64,000 nt of DNA from UBA3478 sp049596955 (GCA_049596955.1 JBMYMD010000002.1:85986-149985); one strand, 5' to 3'. Counted from the stretch's first letter, positions 1 to 8,865 are shown. Notes: generated by a model from the sequence alone, not told the origin. Translations and numbers: made by a program.

Positions 1-517
1 AGCCTCTGGTTATAGGATCATCATTAGAACTAATAGAAACTTTATAATCAATATTTCCACCTGGATGAGACACCCATTGACCACCTACCATGTATTGGTA
101 CTCGGTGTTTACACGAAATGCATCACCCATACCACCGTGCCATCCAGCCATGCCTGTTCCGTTTTCTTTAACCGCCTTTAGCAGGCCTTTTTCTTGTTCT
201 TTTGTAATTTCTGACATGGTGAAAATTTGTACCACCAAATCGATTTCTTTCATCAAAGACTCGTCAGCATAACAATCGAGATTGTCAAACAATAAAACTT
301 CAGCACCTTCTTCTCTTAACCACGGGCTTAGATAATCTCTGAATTTTTTCGGCTCGTGACCGTCCCATCCTCCATAGGTGAAAAGAATTTTACGTCCTTC
401 TAAACTTGGAAGCACAGGTTGAGTCAATAAATCTACACTAGCTTTAACTGAAGTTGTGCTGGATAACAAGGCCGATGCACCTGCGATCTTACCCATAAAT
501 TTTCGTCTTGAATTCAT
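1..517 (-). CDS. ThuA-like domain protein (3' end outside window)
   Basis: N-terminal 172 codons of a ThuA-like (trehalose-utilisation type, glutamine-amidotransferase fold) protein; the rest lies beyond base 1. The ATG at 517 begins MNSRRKFMGKIAGASALL, a Tat-like leader with twin Arg at residues 4-5, so export is likely. After residue ~38 the text KILFTYGGWDGHEPKKF and, further on, TGMAGWHGGMGDAF match the ThuA pattern of a GGW-x-x-H start and a GWHGG stretch. It starts only 10 nt after madM, so it looks like the last visible gene of the malonate operon. ThuA proteins are poorly characterised; several are linked to sugar catabolism. Family call is good, substrate unknown. Confidence 0.75.
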   Translation of the reverse strand, partial: MNSRRKFMGKIAGASALLSSTTSVKASVDLLTQPVLPSLEGRKILFTYGGWDGHEPKKFRDYLSPWLREEGAEVLLFDNLDCYADESLMKEIDLVVQIFTMSEITKEQEKGLLKAVKENGTGMAGWHGGMGDAFRVNTEYQYMVGGQWVSHPGGNIDYKVSISSNDDPITRG

Positions 518-527
518 TTGTTGTTCT

Positions 528-1271
528 TTAAAAAAACCATGTTAATGTAATAAATAATATCGATGGACATAAAAGACAGCCTAATCCGGTATAAAAGGTA
601 GCCGTAAATGCCCCATAAGGCACAAGCTTTGGATTGGTAGCAGCCAATCCGGCCGTCACTCCGCTTGTAGTTCCAATAAGCCCTCCGAAAACCAATGCAG
701 TTTTGGCATTATCCAACTTCATATATTTCGCCAAAAGAGGAGTGCCAATAGTAGCGACAATAGTCTTTACAACACCTGCAGCTATTGAAATGGCAATAAC
801 ATCTGAACTCACACCCAATGCAGATCCTGTAACAGGACCCACGATGTAGGTACAAGCTCCTGCACCTATGGTCGCCATACTTTTAACGTCGGTATACCCC
901 ATAAAATAAGCCAATATGGCACCCACATAAAATGTGACAATTACTCCTGCAAAAAGGGCTACCACTCCTGCCACACCAGCAGCTTTAATTTTTGACAGTT
1001 GTGCTCCCATAGCCGTAGCCACAACTGTAAAATCCCTAAACATCGAACTGCCTAAAATCGCTAAACCAGCAAAAACAGGATAGTCTGCTATACCCTTTTC
1101 TCCTCCAAAAAAAGCCAACACCAGAGCAGACAAAACAGCAATAGCAACTCCTGGAATCCTTCCCTTAAATAGGTGTTTAGAAATGGCATAGGAAAAATAA
1201 ATCAGCAATCCCACCAATAAAAAGGCGAAGATCAAACCGTTTTTTGCTAATAATTGATCAATTACTTCCAT
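528..1271 (-). CDS. madM: malonate transporter, MadM subunit
   Basis: Hydrophobic 247-residue protein with about seven to eight membrane segments and glycine-rich turns (GAGACTYIVGPVTGSALG; GGLIGTTSGVTAGL). Length and pattern fit MadM, the large subunit of the two-component sodium-dependent malonate/H+ symporter MadLM. Its ATG lies inside the end of madL (14-nt overlap), the arrangement expected for a stoichiometric two-subunit carrier, and matB lies just upstream. Together they take up malonate and convert it to malonyl-CoA. The inner-membrane location is inferred from hydrophobicity; the substrate follows from family plus context. Confidence 0.85.
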   Translation of the reverse strand: MEVIDQLLAKNGLIFAFLLVGLLIYFSYAISKHLFKGRIPGVAIAVLSALVLAFFGGEKGIADYPVFAGLAILGSSMFRDFTVVATAMGAQLSKIKAAGVAGVVALFAGVIVTFYVGAILAYFMGYTDVKSMATIGAGACTYIVGPVTGSALGVSSDVIAISIAAGVVKTIVATIGTPLLAKYMKLDNAKTALVFGGLIGTTSGVTAGLAATNPKLVPYGAFTATFYTGLGCLLCPSILFITLTWFF

Positions 1272-1644
1272 CTTCTTCTATATGTTCTGAAGCAGGGCCA
1301 ATTTTGGCAATTAAAGGAACTAGAATAAATCCAACCAAAGTAGTCAATGCGCCAGCGGCAATAGCCAACCATCCCGCAGAATAAGCCGCCTTTGCATTTA
1401 AGCTTGCAGCCATAGCGATAATTACAGGAATGTACATCGCACTCCAAAAGGTGATCCCTGTGATTTCCTTTTCGTCAATCCATTGTTTTTTTCTCATATA
1501 GCCACTGAGCACAATGAGCAGCAACATGGCAAAACCTACACCTCCAACATCATTGCTGAGATTGATGAGTCTTCCCAAACCCAGTCCCAGAAGTTTTCCT
1601 ACTAAAAAACAAAAGGCCAATAATCCTACGCCGTAAATTTTCAT
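1258..1644 (-). CDS. madL: malonate transporter, MadL subunit
   Basis: Small 128-residue membrane protein with about four helices. It starts MKIYGVGLLAFCFLVGKLLG and has a GRLINLSNDVGGVGFAMLLL stretch, both typical of MadL, the small partner of MadM. Starts 3 nt after the matB stop and overlaps madM by 14 nt, so the three genes are almost certainly co-translated. A shorter open frame inside it (1262-1447) is a shadow. The acidic tail EHIEEDGSN probably faces the cytoplasm (inference). Confidence 0.85.
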   Translation of the reverse strand: MKIYGVGLLAFCFLVGKLLGLGLGRLINLSNDVGGVGFAMLLLIVLSGYMRKKQWIDEKEITGITFWSAMYIPVIIAMAASLNAKAAYSAGWLAIAAGALTTLVGFILVPLIAKIGPASEHIEEDGSN

Positions 1645-1647
1645 TTC

Positions 1648-3144
1648 TTAATTGATTTGATCTTTTATAATTTGTTTCAATACGTTTTTGGTCACCTTAC
1701 CTAAAACATTACGGGGTAAATCCTCCTGAAAAATATAATGTCTCGGTAATTTATAAGAAGGTATGCGAGACCTCAACCAATTGTCAAGAGCTTTCAAGTC
1801 TATTTCAGTCTCCTTTTCTAAGATCAGACTCGCCGCAATTAGTTCACCCCACTCATCATCGGGAATTCCAACTACAGCACACTCATTGATTCCCTGATAT
1901 TTTCGAAGTACTTCTTCAATCTCCAGGGCTGAGATTTTATAGCCTCCAGATTTGATAATATCCACTGAATTTCTACCTAAAATGCGAAAATAACCCTTGT
2001 CTAAAACAGCCATATCACCCGTTTTGAACCATCCGTCTTGAGTAAATCCTTTTGAGGTGGCCTCTTTCTTGTTCCAGTATCTAGAAAAGACATTTGCTCC
2101 TTTGACCAGGATCTCGCCTTGAGCTCCGGGCACAACCTCTTCACCGTTTTCTTGAACAATTTTTACAGAAACCCCAGGCAAAGGCTGCCCGATATGTCCT
2201 GGTCTTCGTTCTCCATCGTAAGGGTTGCTAATAGCCATTCCTATTTCGGTCATTCCATAGCGCTCAAGTAAAGTATGAGAACTAATTTTTTTCCATTTCT
2301 CAAGTACTGACACAGGCAAGGCAGCCGAACCAGAGACCATCAGACGAAACTGCTTTAAAACTGTACTAATACCCTTTTGCTCCTTAGACGATAATTCTTC
2401 ATAAAAAGCAATGAGTTTAAAATAAATGGTAGGCACAGCCATAAATACATTAATCTTTCCACTTAAAAAGGCAGAAAAAACATTCTTTGGCGTAAATCGA
2501 TCTACAAAAACCACTTCAGCACCGATATATAATGGACACAGCATCGCATTTACAATTCCGTGAATATGGTGTAAGGGTAATACATTGAGAATGGTATCAT
2601 TGTTCGACCATTTCCAAGCCTCAATAAGCGCAGTGATTTGGGCATTTAAGTTGGAGTGTGATAAAACTACTCCCTTAGGATTTCCTGTAGTACCACTAGT
2701 GTAAAGAATTAAGGCATCTTCATCTAAATGCACCTCAGGTAGCTCACAAAGCTCAGTGTTTAAATTAGTTACATGCACCATAGGTATGTCTTTGTGAAGC
2801 GCTTCAAGCTCTTGAATTGTAGTTTTAAAGTCAGAGCTATAAATCACATGAGACGCGGTAGTGTCACTTAACACATAACTCAGAGAAGGAACGGGATGCT
2901 TTACACATAAAGGAACAGCAATTCCACCTGCCCGCCAAATACCCCACTGAATTGAGACATAATCAAAACCAGGGTTCACCAGATAGGCAATCCGAGCGCC
3001 ATTTAGATGCGATTGACCGTTCAACAAAAAAGAAGCGATAAGATGAGAGCGACTTAATAAATCGCTATAGGTAAATACCTCTTCTTCAAATCTTACACAA
3101 TTACGCTCCAGATAGTTTTGAGCGTTACGCAGTAGTGGAATCAT
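1648..3144 (-). CDS. matB: malonyl-CoA synthetase (acyl-adenylate-forming)
   Basis: 498-residue ANL-superfamily ligase, cytoplasmic: malonate + ATP + CoA to malonyl-CoA, AMP and PPi. Visible motifs: P-loop YTSGTTGNPKG at about 148-158, substrate-side LPLHHIHGIVN near 189-199, RYGMTEIGMAISNPYDGERR at 295-314, hinge/A8 region KSGGYKISALEIEEVL in the C-terminal third, and the A10 catalytic lysine at K483 (NVLGKVTK). The SNPY-x-GERRPG run after the A5 motif is characteristic of MatB as opposed to general acyl-CoA ligases, and the adjacent madLM genes support malonate as substrate. First gene of the operon. No malonyl-CoA decarboxylase is visible, so malonyl-CoA may feed fatty-acid synthesis or the decarboxylase lies elsewhere. 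Confidence 0.85.
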   Translation of the reverse strand: MIPLLRNAQNYLERNCVRFEEEVFTYSDLLSRSHLIASFLLNGQSHLNGARIAYLVNPGFDYVSIQWGIWRAGGIAVPLCVKHPVPSLSYVLSDTTASHVIYSSDFKTTIQELEALHKDIPMVHVTNLNTELCELPEVHLDEDALILYTSGTTGNPKGVVLSHSNLNAQITALIEAWKWSNNDTILNVLPLHHIHGIVNAMLCPLYIGAEVVFVDRFTPKNVFSAFLSGKINVFMAVPTIYFKLIAFYEELSSKEQKGISTVLKQFRLMVSGSAALPVSVLEKWKKISSHTLLERYGMTEIGMAISNPYDGERRPGHIGQPLPGVSVKIVQENGEEVVPGAQGEILVKGANVFSRYWNKKEATSKGFTQDGWFKTGDMAVLDKGYFRILGRNSVDIIKSGGYKISALEIEEVLRKYQGINECAVVGIPDDEWGELIAASLILEKETEIDLKALDNWLRSRIPSYKLPRHYIFQEDLPRNVLGKVTKNVLKQIIKDQIN

Positions 3145-3274
3145 TTATTAAGTTAGTCTTAGTCGGTAAAAATTAAGCATAAATTTGTTGACATTCCAAT
3201 AATCCTACTCCTATATTTTGATCCAATAAGAATATCCGATATTTGAAAGACGAACCCCCTGATCTTTTTTAGAT

Positions 3275-3532
3275 ATGAATTTCGGATTTATTGCAGCCAT
3301 CTTAACCACTTCAGCCTTCTTGCCACAGGCCATAAAAACAATTCGCACTCGTGATACCAAAAGCTTGAGTCTTATGACCTTTGGGCTTATGTTTTGCGGA
3401 ACCATTTGTTGGTTCATTCACGGGCTCACAATTCAAGATCTCGCAGTGATTTATGCCAATGCAATTACGGCCATTCCATTACTCATTATCTTGGTGATGA
3501 AAGTGATACATATGACAAAAAAAAGCACCTAA
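3275..3532 (+). CDS. SemiSWEET-family sugar transporter
   Basis: 85 residues with three predicted membrane helices and the PQ-loop signature LPQ at residues 16-18. A single triple-helix bundle of this size is the SemiSWEET architecture; two copies dimerise to form a passive sugar channel in the inner membrane. The central helix (FGLMFCGTICWFIHGL) and the last helix with an Asn (YANAITAIPLLIILV) fit the family. It is monocistronic, divergent from matB by 130 bp, and its last three codons form the left arm of the terminator hairpin. The exact sugar is not readable from sequence. Confidence 0.85.
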   Translation: MNFGFIAAILTTSAFLPQAIKTIRTRDTKSLSLMTFGLMFCGTICWFIHGLTIQDLAVIYANAITAIPLLIILVMKVIHMTKKST

Positions 3533-3543
3533 AAAGGTGCTTT
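3522..3543. terminator. bidirectional intrinsic terminator
   Basis: Perfect 9-bp stem AAAGCACCT / AGGTGCTTT with an AAAA loop, preceded by an A-run and followed by TTTCTT, so it can end transcription from both sides of this convergent pair. The left arm includes the final codon and stop of the SemiSWEET gene. Confidence 0.75.
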
Positions 3544-3567
3544 CTTATAAGTATGTTATTGAATTTT

Positions 3568-4110
3568 CTATTCAACTGTTACATTGAAGCTTACATCGAT
3601 ATCAGTTTCGCCTCCAGCACCAGCGAGCGTACCGTCATTTGGTTTAGTAGGCTCATGACGCAATACGATTCTTAAAGTTCCTGATCCAGCAGCAGCTGTG
3701 CTTAAACTAAACTGAGTACCTAAATCATTACCATTCCCATCCTTATTCAAGTCTGATACAGAAAGGGCAACTCCAGAAGATACGAATATCACCTGATGCT
3801 CATCATCTTCTTCTTCAACTTCTTCAGTTATATCTTCAGCAGGGCTTTCGAGTTCGTTTAAAAAAGTTACAGAACCAGTATATGTTGTATTTGCACTTAA
3901 ATTACCGCTAACAGTAACACTTGGTGGGTTTGGCCCATCACCATCTAAATCCTGAGATTGTAGGGTAATATTTCCTGGATTAAGCACAACAGTCATAGTT
4001 GTAATTACTTCTTCTTCATTGATTGGTTCTGGACTGTCGTCGTCTTTTGAACATGAGATAAGGGCAACGGTAAATAACCCCATGATGAGGTATTTGAAAT
4101 TTGATTTCAT
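3568..4110 (-). CDS. conserved flavobacterial lipoprotein, function unknown
   Basis: 180-residue lipoprotein: signal peptide to C20 (lipobox region ALISC) followed by SKDDDSPEP, an acidic start resembling the surface lipoprotein export signal of Bacteroidota. The mature part is beta-rich with a DLDGDGPNPPSVTVSGNLS stretch, an acidic patch (ITEEVEEEDDEHQ) and a closing DIDVSFNVTVE. I recognise this as a small family common in Flavobacteriia, often found beside TonB-dependent receptors, and sometimes carrying the uninformative label of a periplasmic-binding fold. It is co-directional with the next two small exported genes (gap 52 nt). No function assigned. Confidence 0.7.
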   Translation of the reverse strand: MKSNFKYLIMGLFTVALISCSKDDDSPEPINEEEVITTMTVVLNPGNITLQSQDLDGDGPNPPSVTVSGNLSANTTYTGSVTFLNELESPAEDITEEVEEEDDEHQVIFVSSGVALSVSDLNKDGNGNDLGTQFSLSTAAAGSGTLRIVLRHEPTKPNDGTLAGAGGETDIDVSFNVTVE

Positions 4111-4162
4111 TTTGAATGTGTTTTAAAATTTAAAAAATGTAAGATTAGATTTGGGTAAGAAA

Positions 4163-4447
4163 TCAAATTTGGCTTGGTGGCCCTCGGTCATTGGGATTAA
4201 CGACGTTTAGAGAAGAGTAAAACGAAGATTTATAAAGACCTTGCAGATCTTGCAGCACAATCATTTCTTCTACTGCAAATGTCAGATCTACCTCAAAGGG
4301 CGCATGCACTATTTCAGTCTCAGAGGACCAAAGTTGACACACCACACAATCACTATCCATTGAAGTCTGGTGCTCAACAGAGTGTGCACTTAAAATTCCT
4401 GTGAATAGCGCAAAAAATAAATAGGTAAGCCTGATTTTCTTCTTCAC
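4163..4447 (-). CDS. small exported protein with CxxC and RGPP tail
   Basis: 94 residues. A signal peptide ends near AHS at residue ~22, then a His-containing segment, a CVVC pair at about 34-37 and a C-terminal NDRGPPSQI. The layout (His, CxxC, ~40-residue spacer, R-x-PP tail) is reminiscent of DUF2946-like proteins found near copper- or metal-linked outer membrane receptors, but this is a resemblance by eye only. It sits between the lipoprotein gene and the beta-propeller gene, same strand, with gaps of 52 and 37 nt, so probable co-transcription. Confidence 0.5.
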   Translation of the reverse strand: MKKKIRLTYLFFALFTGILSAHSVEHQTSMDSDCVVCQLWSSETEIVHAPFEVDLTFAVEEMIVLQDLQGLYKSSFYSSLNVVNPNDRGPPSQI

Positions 4448-4484
4448 TTAACGAAAGTAGTTAAGAAAAATAAGACTTAAAAAC

Positions 4485-5405
4485 TTACTGATTTAAATTT
4501 AGTGGATTTCTTCTCCGTTCGGCGGCATCTTCAGGAAATGCCTTTAAAATTTCATCAAGCCTTACAAAGATGACATTACCAGTGACCGCCTCTTTATATG
4601 AAATGATGTTATCGTTGACAAAGTCAAAACTATAGCCGTATCTAAGGTCCTGAACTTTCATAGGCAATCTCCATCTTCCATCTCTATACCTGGCAAAATA
4701 AATTCCGTTTAGACGTGCATCGTTCTTTCCTTGTACGGCCATCAGCAACATATTACGACCAATGCGTAAGGGAGAGAAATAGATGAGCTCTGCGGTATCT
4801 AAATATATGGGAATTGCTCCCGTACAAGGCTCTGTAGAGCACAATGAGGCATAAATTCCATTTTTATCGCTGCTACTTCCAAAAAAGGCATAGTAATAAA
4901 AAATCCCATCCTTATCCATTGAAAAATAGTAGAGACTTCCAAGGTTGAGTTCTTCCTTGAGGTTTCTCTTTCGCTCCATTTGACCTAAAGAACTGTATTT
5001 TCTCAAATAGGTTTGTTGCCCCTTCTTTCCCTTATCTTCAATTTCATTATAAATGATAAATTCGCCGTCATCAGAAAATTTAGACCTGTTTGGTCTTACT
5101 GTACTCAGGGTATCCACAGTTGGCTCATCTTGGGTTACATCGTCAACTAGAAGCATATACTGAGATTTAGTTTCTTTTGAGTACTGCGTAGAAATGAGCA
5201 CTTCTCCATTAGGGTGATAGCTAATCGTCGTAGGGACGATTCCATTTTTATATAGAAACTGATTTACTCCATTTTCGATAGACGCTCCAATGGTATCAAG
5301 TTGTTTTTCCGAATCTTTGTTATTTGACCCTGTAGTTTCTTGTGCATTCACTTGCAGGGACAAAACAAGAAGACTCGAAAAAATAAAATTGATCATGAAT
5401 CTCAT
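4485..5405 (-). CDS. exported PD40/TolB-like beta-propeller protein
   Basis: 306 residues with an N-terminal signal peptide ending near VNAQ (the start may be the first Met at 5405 or MINF nine bases in). Repeats of the type ISYHPNGEVLIS, RPNRSKFSDDGEFIIYNE and LNGIYFARYRDGRWRLP match PD40/WD40-like blades, giving roughly four to five blades and a periplasmic or surface location. No catalytic motif seen. It lies first in a three-gene minus-strand group with the CxxC protein and the acidic lipoprotein. Confidence 0.55.
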   Translation of the reverse strand: MRFMINFIFSSLLVLSLQVNAQETTGSNNKDSEKQLDTIGASIENGVNQFLYKNGIVPTTISYHPNGEVLISTQYSKETKSQYMLLVDDVTQDEPTVDTLSTVRPNRSKFSDDGEFIIYNEIEDKGKKGQQTYLRKYSSLGQMERKRNLKEELNLGSLYYFSMDKDGIFYYYAFFGSSSDKNGIYASLCSTEPCTGAIPIYLDTAELIYFSPLRIGRNMLLMAVQGKNDARLNGIYFARYRDGRWRLPMKVQDLRYGYSFDFVNDNIISYKEAVTGNVIFVRLDEILKAFPEDAAERRRNPLNLNQ

Positions 5406-5526
5406 AAATGCAAAAATCTTTACTTACATGCAAAATGAAAGAAAAATCGGTCGATTTACCAAAAAAAAAGAATAAATGACCTGATTCTTGTTCAAAACAA
5501 GAAGTGTAAAAAAAGTTCAACCAAAT

Positions 5527-5557
5527 ATTGAAGCTAAATTCCAAATAGATATCTTTA
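5527..5557 (+). promoter_or_regulatory. candidate Bacteroidota promoter of the VPS10-like gene
   Basis: ATTG (-33-like) then 19 nt, then TATCTTTA (7 of 8 positions of TAnnTTTG). A start about 7 nt downstream gives a leader near 15 nt before the ATG at 5579. Confidence 0.4.
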
Positions 5558-5578
5558 AGAATACTAAAATCAATACAC

Positions 5579-8500
5579 ATGAAAAATACTCGGCACTTAA
5601 TGCTTTCGCTTGTCCTTGTTCTTGGATTAACCGCCCAAGATGTACAAGCTCAACGAAAGAAAAAAGCTGCAGCCCCAGCAAAAGAAGTAAATATTAATGC
5701 ATTTAAATTCAGAAATGTCGGACCTGCTTTTCTTTCAGGACGTATAGCAGACATCGCTATTCATCCAGACAATGACAATCATTGGTATGTAGCGGTAGGA
5801 TCTGCGGGAGTTTGGAAAACCGAAAATGCCGGAACCACATGGATTCCATTATTTGACAATCAAAAATCCTATTCTACCGGATGCGTGAGTATCGATCCGT
5901 CTAATCCCTCAACCATCTGGGTTGGTAGTGGTGAAAATGTAGGTGGACGTCACGTGGGTTACGGAGATGGTATTTACCGCTCAGACGATGATGGTAAATC
6001 ATGGAAAAATATGGGATTAAATAAGTCAGAGCACATTTCTAAAATCATTGTTCATCCAGATAATTCTAACACCATTTGGGTAGCTGCTCAAGGACCCTTA
6101 TGGAGCAAAGGAGGAGAAAGAGGAGTCTACAAAAGTACAGATGGCGGCAGCAACTGGAAGCAAGTACTTGGAAACAACGAATGGACTGGTGCTACAGACC
6201 TCTTAATCGATCCTAGAAACCCTCAAGTTTTATACGCTGCAACATGGGATAGACATAGAACAGTAGCAGCTTATATGGGAGGTGGACCTGGTACCGCTAT
6301 TTACAAATCAACAGATGGCGGAGAAAACTGGACTAAAATTCACAACGGCCTGCCACGCTCAAATATGGGGAAAATAGGTTTGGCGATCTCACCTCAAAAT
6401 CCAGATGTAGTATATGCCGCGATAGAACTTGATCGCACCAAAGGAGGTGTCTTTCGATCGGCAAATGCAGGAGGCTCTTGGACCAAAATGTCTAATACCG
6501 TTTCAGGTGGAACCGGACCACACTACTATCAAGAATTATATGCCTCACCGCATAAGTTCGACAGATTATATCTCATGAATGTGCGCGTATTAACCTCTGA
6601 GGATGGGGGTAAAAACTTTACACAACTCAAAGAGCGTCAAAAACACTCTGACAATCACGCCATCGCATTTAAAAAAGATGATCCAAATTATTTAATGATT
6701 GGAACAGATGCTGGTATTTACGAATCCTTTGATTTAGCTGAAAATTGGAAGTACCATAAGAATCTTCCACTAACACAATTTTACAAAGTGGCTGTAAACA
6801 ACGCCAAGCCATTTTATCACATCTTCGGCGGAACACAGGACAACGGTTCTGCTGGTGGACCATCAGCTACTGATGAGAGAGAAGGAATTTCAAACAAACA
6901 CTGGTATAAGACTTTAGGAGCCGATGGACATCAATCCGCAACCGACCCAGAGTTTAACAACATCATCTATGCCGAAACACAACAAGGTGGATTACACCGA
7001 GTAGATTTAGTCACTGGAGAACAAGTTTACGTACAACCACAAGCTCAAAAAGGTGATCCACACGAGCGATTTAATTGGGACGCCCCAATACTTGTCTCAC
7101 CCCACAAAGCCTCAACAATATATTTCGCTTCTTATCGCGTGTGGAAATCTGAGGATAGAGGAGATAGCTGGACACCAATATCAGGTGATTTAACACGTAA
7201 TGAAAATCGTATTGAACTTCCAATTATGGGCAGACAACAATCTTGGGATAACGCTTGGGATGTAAATGCAATGTCAAATTACAACACCATCACCTCTTTA
7301 AGTGAATCACCAGTTCAAAAAGGACTGCTCTATGCAGGTACAGATGACGGATTTGTGCACGTCAGTGAAAACGACGGTCAAACTTGGACAAAAATACCAG
7401 TTTCTCAATTCGGCTTACCGGGCAGAAGTTTCGTGAACGACATTAGAGCAGATTTACATGACGCCAATACGGTATACGTTGCGTTGGATAATCACAAAGA
7501 AGGTGATTTTAGACCGTTTTTATACAAGAGTACAGACAAAGGAAAAACGTGGAAATCAATGAGCTCCAATATTCCAGAAAACACCTTAATCTGGAGAATC
7601 GTTCAGGATCACGTCAACCCTGAGTTACTGTTTTTAGCAACAGAATTTGGTATTTATGTCACTCTTGACGGTGGTCAAAAATGGCAGAAAATGAAAGGCA
7701 CTCCGAATATGAGTTTTAGAGATATTACCATACAAAGAGAAGAAAATGATGTCGTTGCCGCCTCTTTCGGACGAGGATTCTACGTTTTAGATGACTACAG
7801 CCCGCTAAGAAATATTAACAAGGCCGCTGAAGCAGATAAAGGCATGCTATTTGCTCCTCGAACAGCAAAATGGTATGTGCCCAGATCAAATTTAGGAAAC
7901 ACAGGTGCTGACTATTATATCGCCGAAAATCCTGAATATGGAGCTGTTTTCAGCTACTATTTAAATGGGGACTATTCGACAGCCAAACAAGCACGTAAAA
8001 AACGTGAGGGTGCTCTAAATAAAGGCAACAAAGATGTTCCGTTTCCAGGATACGACGAACTGGATAAGGAAAATAGCGAAAAGCCTGCCATGGCCTATCT
8101 CACCATTAAAGATGGAGAAGGTCATATCATTAAACACCTTAAAACGCCAGCTCGTAAAGGAAGTCATCGTATCGCTTGGAATATGAGACACGATAGTGGA
8201 ACACCAATTAATCCAAACAGCTCTTCAAGAGGATGGTTTTCTAGAGGACCTATGGTAATTCCTGGAACTTATACAGCCAGTTTATCTGTTGAAAAAGACG
8301 GTGAGTTTACAACTATTGGAGAAGAGGTGAGTTTTGATTTAAAGCCTATTTATGAAGGAACCCTTAAAGGAATAAGTTATGAGGATTACGAGAGCTATCG
8401 AAAAGGCTTTACCGAACTCAGAACCGCTATCGAAATTTTAAGTCACAAAGCCGAAAAAGTGGAGACCTATATGAAGGGACTAAACAAAGCAGTAGATCAA

Positions 8501-8827
8501 ACAAATCAAATGCCTTCAAATTTCAAAGCTGAACTGGTAACACTCGAAAATAAACTCTCAAGTTTATCAAAGCAAATCGAAGGAAGTCCCTCTAGAAATG
8601 AAATTGGAGAGCGAAATCCTCCTTCAATTTCTAACCATTTTAGTGTGGCATTTAGAGGCCTCTCTACCACATATGGTCCGACAAAAAATCACACTAATAG
8701 CATGAACCTCGCAAAGGAAATGCTAACAGATATTCAACCCGAATTGGATTCATTGATTCAGGAAGTTCAAGCATTTGCTAAAAAATTAGAAGATGCTGGA
8801 GCTCCAGTGATTTTGGGAAGTTTATAA
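5579..8827 (+). CDS. exported VPS10/sortilin-type Asp-box propeller protein
   Basis: 1082 residues with a signal peptide cut near VQAQ (residue ~25). The body to about residue 740 carries at least eight Asp-box repeats of the type S-x-D-x-G-x-x-W: YRSDDDGKSW, YKSTDGGSNW, YKSTDGGENW, FRSANAGGSW, WKSEDRGDSW, VSENDGQTW, YKSTDKGKTW and VTLDGGQKW. These define the BNR/VPS10 fold shared with sialidase-like and GH74 propellers. After the propeller (ending GFYVLDDYSPLR) comes a ~280-residue C-terminal region with a helical, coiled-coil-like tail (about 960-1075). Such proteins are abundant in Bacteroidota and mostly uncharacterised; some have been loosely called glycosyl hydrolases, but I see no proof of catalysis. 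Monocistronic, closed by a strong terminator. Confidence 0.75.
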   Translation: MKNTRHLMLSLVLVLGLTAQDVQAQRKKKAAAPAKEVNINAFKFRNVGPAFLSGRIADIAIHPDNDNHWYVAVGSAGVWKTENAGTTWIPLFDNQKSYSTGCVSIDPSNPSTIWVGSGENVGGRHVGYGDGIYRSDDDGKSWKNMGLNKSEHISKIIVHPDNSNTIWVAAQGPLWSKGGERGVYKSTDGGSNWKQVLGNNEWTGATDLLIDPRNPQVLYAATWDRHRTVAAYMGGGPGTAIYKSTDGGENWTKIHNGLPRSNMGKIGLAISPQNPDVVYAAIELDRTKGGVFRSANAGGSWTKMSNTVSGGTGPHYYQELYASPHKFDRLYLMNVRVLTSEDGGKNFTQLKERQKHSDNHAIAFKKDDPNYLMIGTDAGIYESFDLAENWKYHKNLPLTQFYKVAVNNAKPFYHIFGGTQDNGSAGGPSATDEREGISNKHWYKTLGADGHQSATDPEFNNIIYAETQQGGLHRVDLVTGEQVYVQPQAQKGDPHERFNWDAPILVSPHKASTIYFASYRVWKSEDRGDSWTPISGDLTRNENRIELPIMGRQQSWDNAWDVNAMSNYNTITSLSESPVQKGLLYAGTDDGFVHVSENDGQTWTKIPVSQFGLPGRSFVNDIRADLHDANTVYVALDNHKEGDFRPFLYKSTDKGKTWKSMSSNIPENTLIWRIVQDHVNPELLFLATEFGIYVTLDGGQKWQKMKGTPNMSFRDITIQREENDVVAASFGRGFYVLDDYSPLRNINKAAEADKGMLFAPRTAKWYVPRSNLGNTGADYYIAENPEYGAVFSYYLNGDYSTAKQARKKREGALNKGNKDVPFPGYDELDKENSEKPAMAYLTIKDGEGHIIKHLKTPARKGSHRIAWNMRHDSGTPINPNSSSRGWFSRGPMVIPGTYTASLSVEKDGEFTTIGEEVSFDLKPIYEGTLKGISYEDYESYRKGFTELRTAIEILSHKAEKVETYMKGLNKAVDQTNQMPSNFKAELVTLENKLSSLSKQIEGSPSRNEIGERNPPSISNHFSVAFRGLSTTYGPTKNHTNSMNLAKEMLTDIQPELDSLIQEVQAFAKKLEDAGAPVILGSL

Positions 8828-8833
8828 TACTCC

Positions 8834-8864
8834 AAAAAAAGCACCTCAATCGAGGTGCTTTTTT
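8834..8864. terminator. bidirectional intrinsic terminator
   Basis: Stem AAGCACCTC / GAGGTGCTT with loop AATC, flanked by an A-run on the left and T-run on the right. It separates the plus-strand VPS10 gene from the convergent aldehyde dehydrogenase. The GCACCT/AGGTGC core is the same as in the 3522 hairpin. Confidence 0.85.
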
Positions 8865-8865
8865 C

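Noticed and set aside
90..272. Short open frame on the plus strand near the window start
   Set aside because: It is antisense to the ThuA-like gene, has no signal or domain, and the minus-strand frame is coherent with family motifs.
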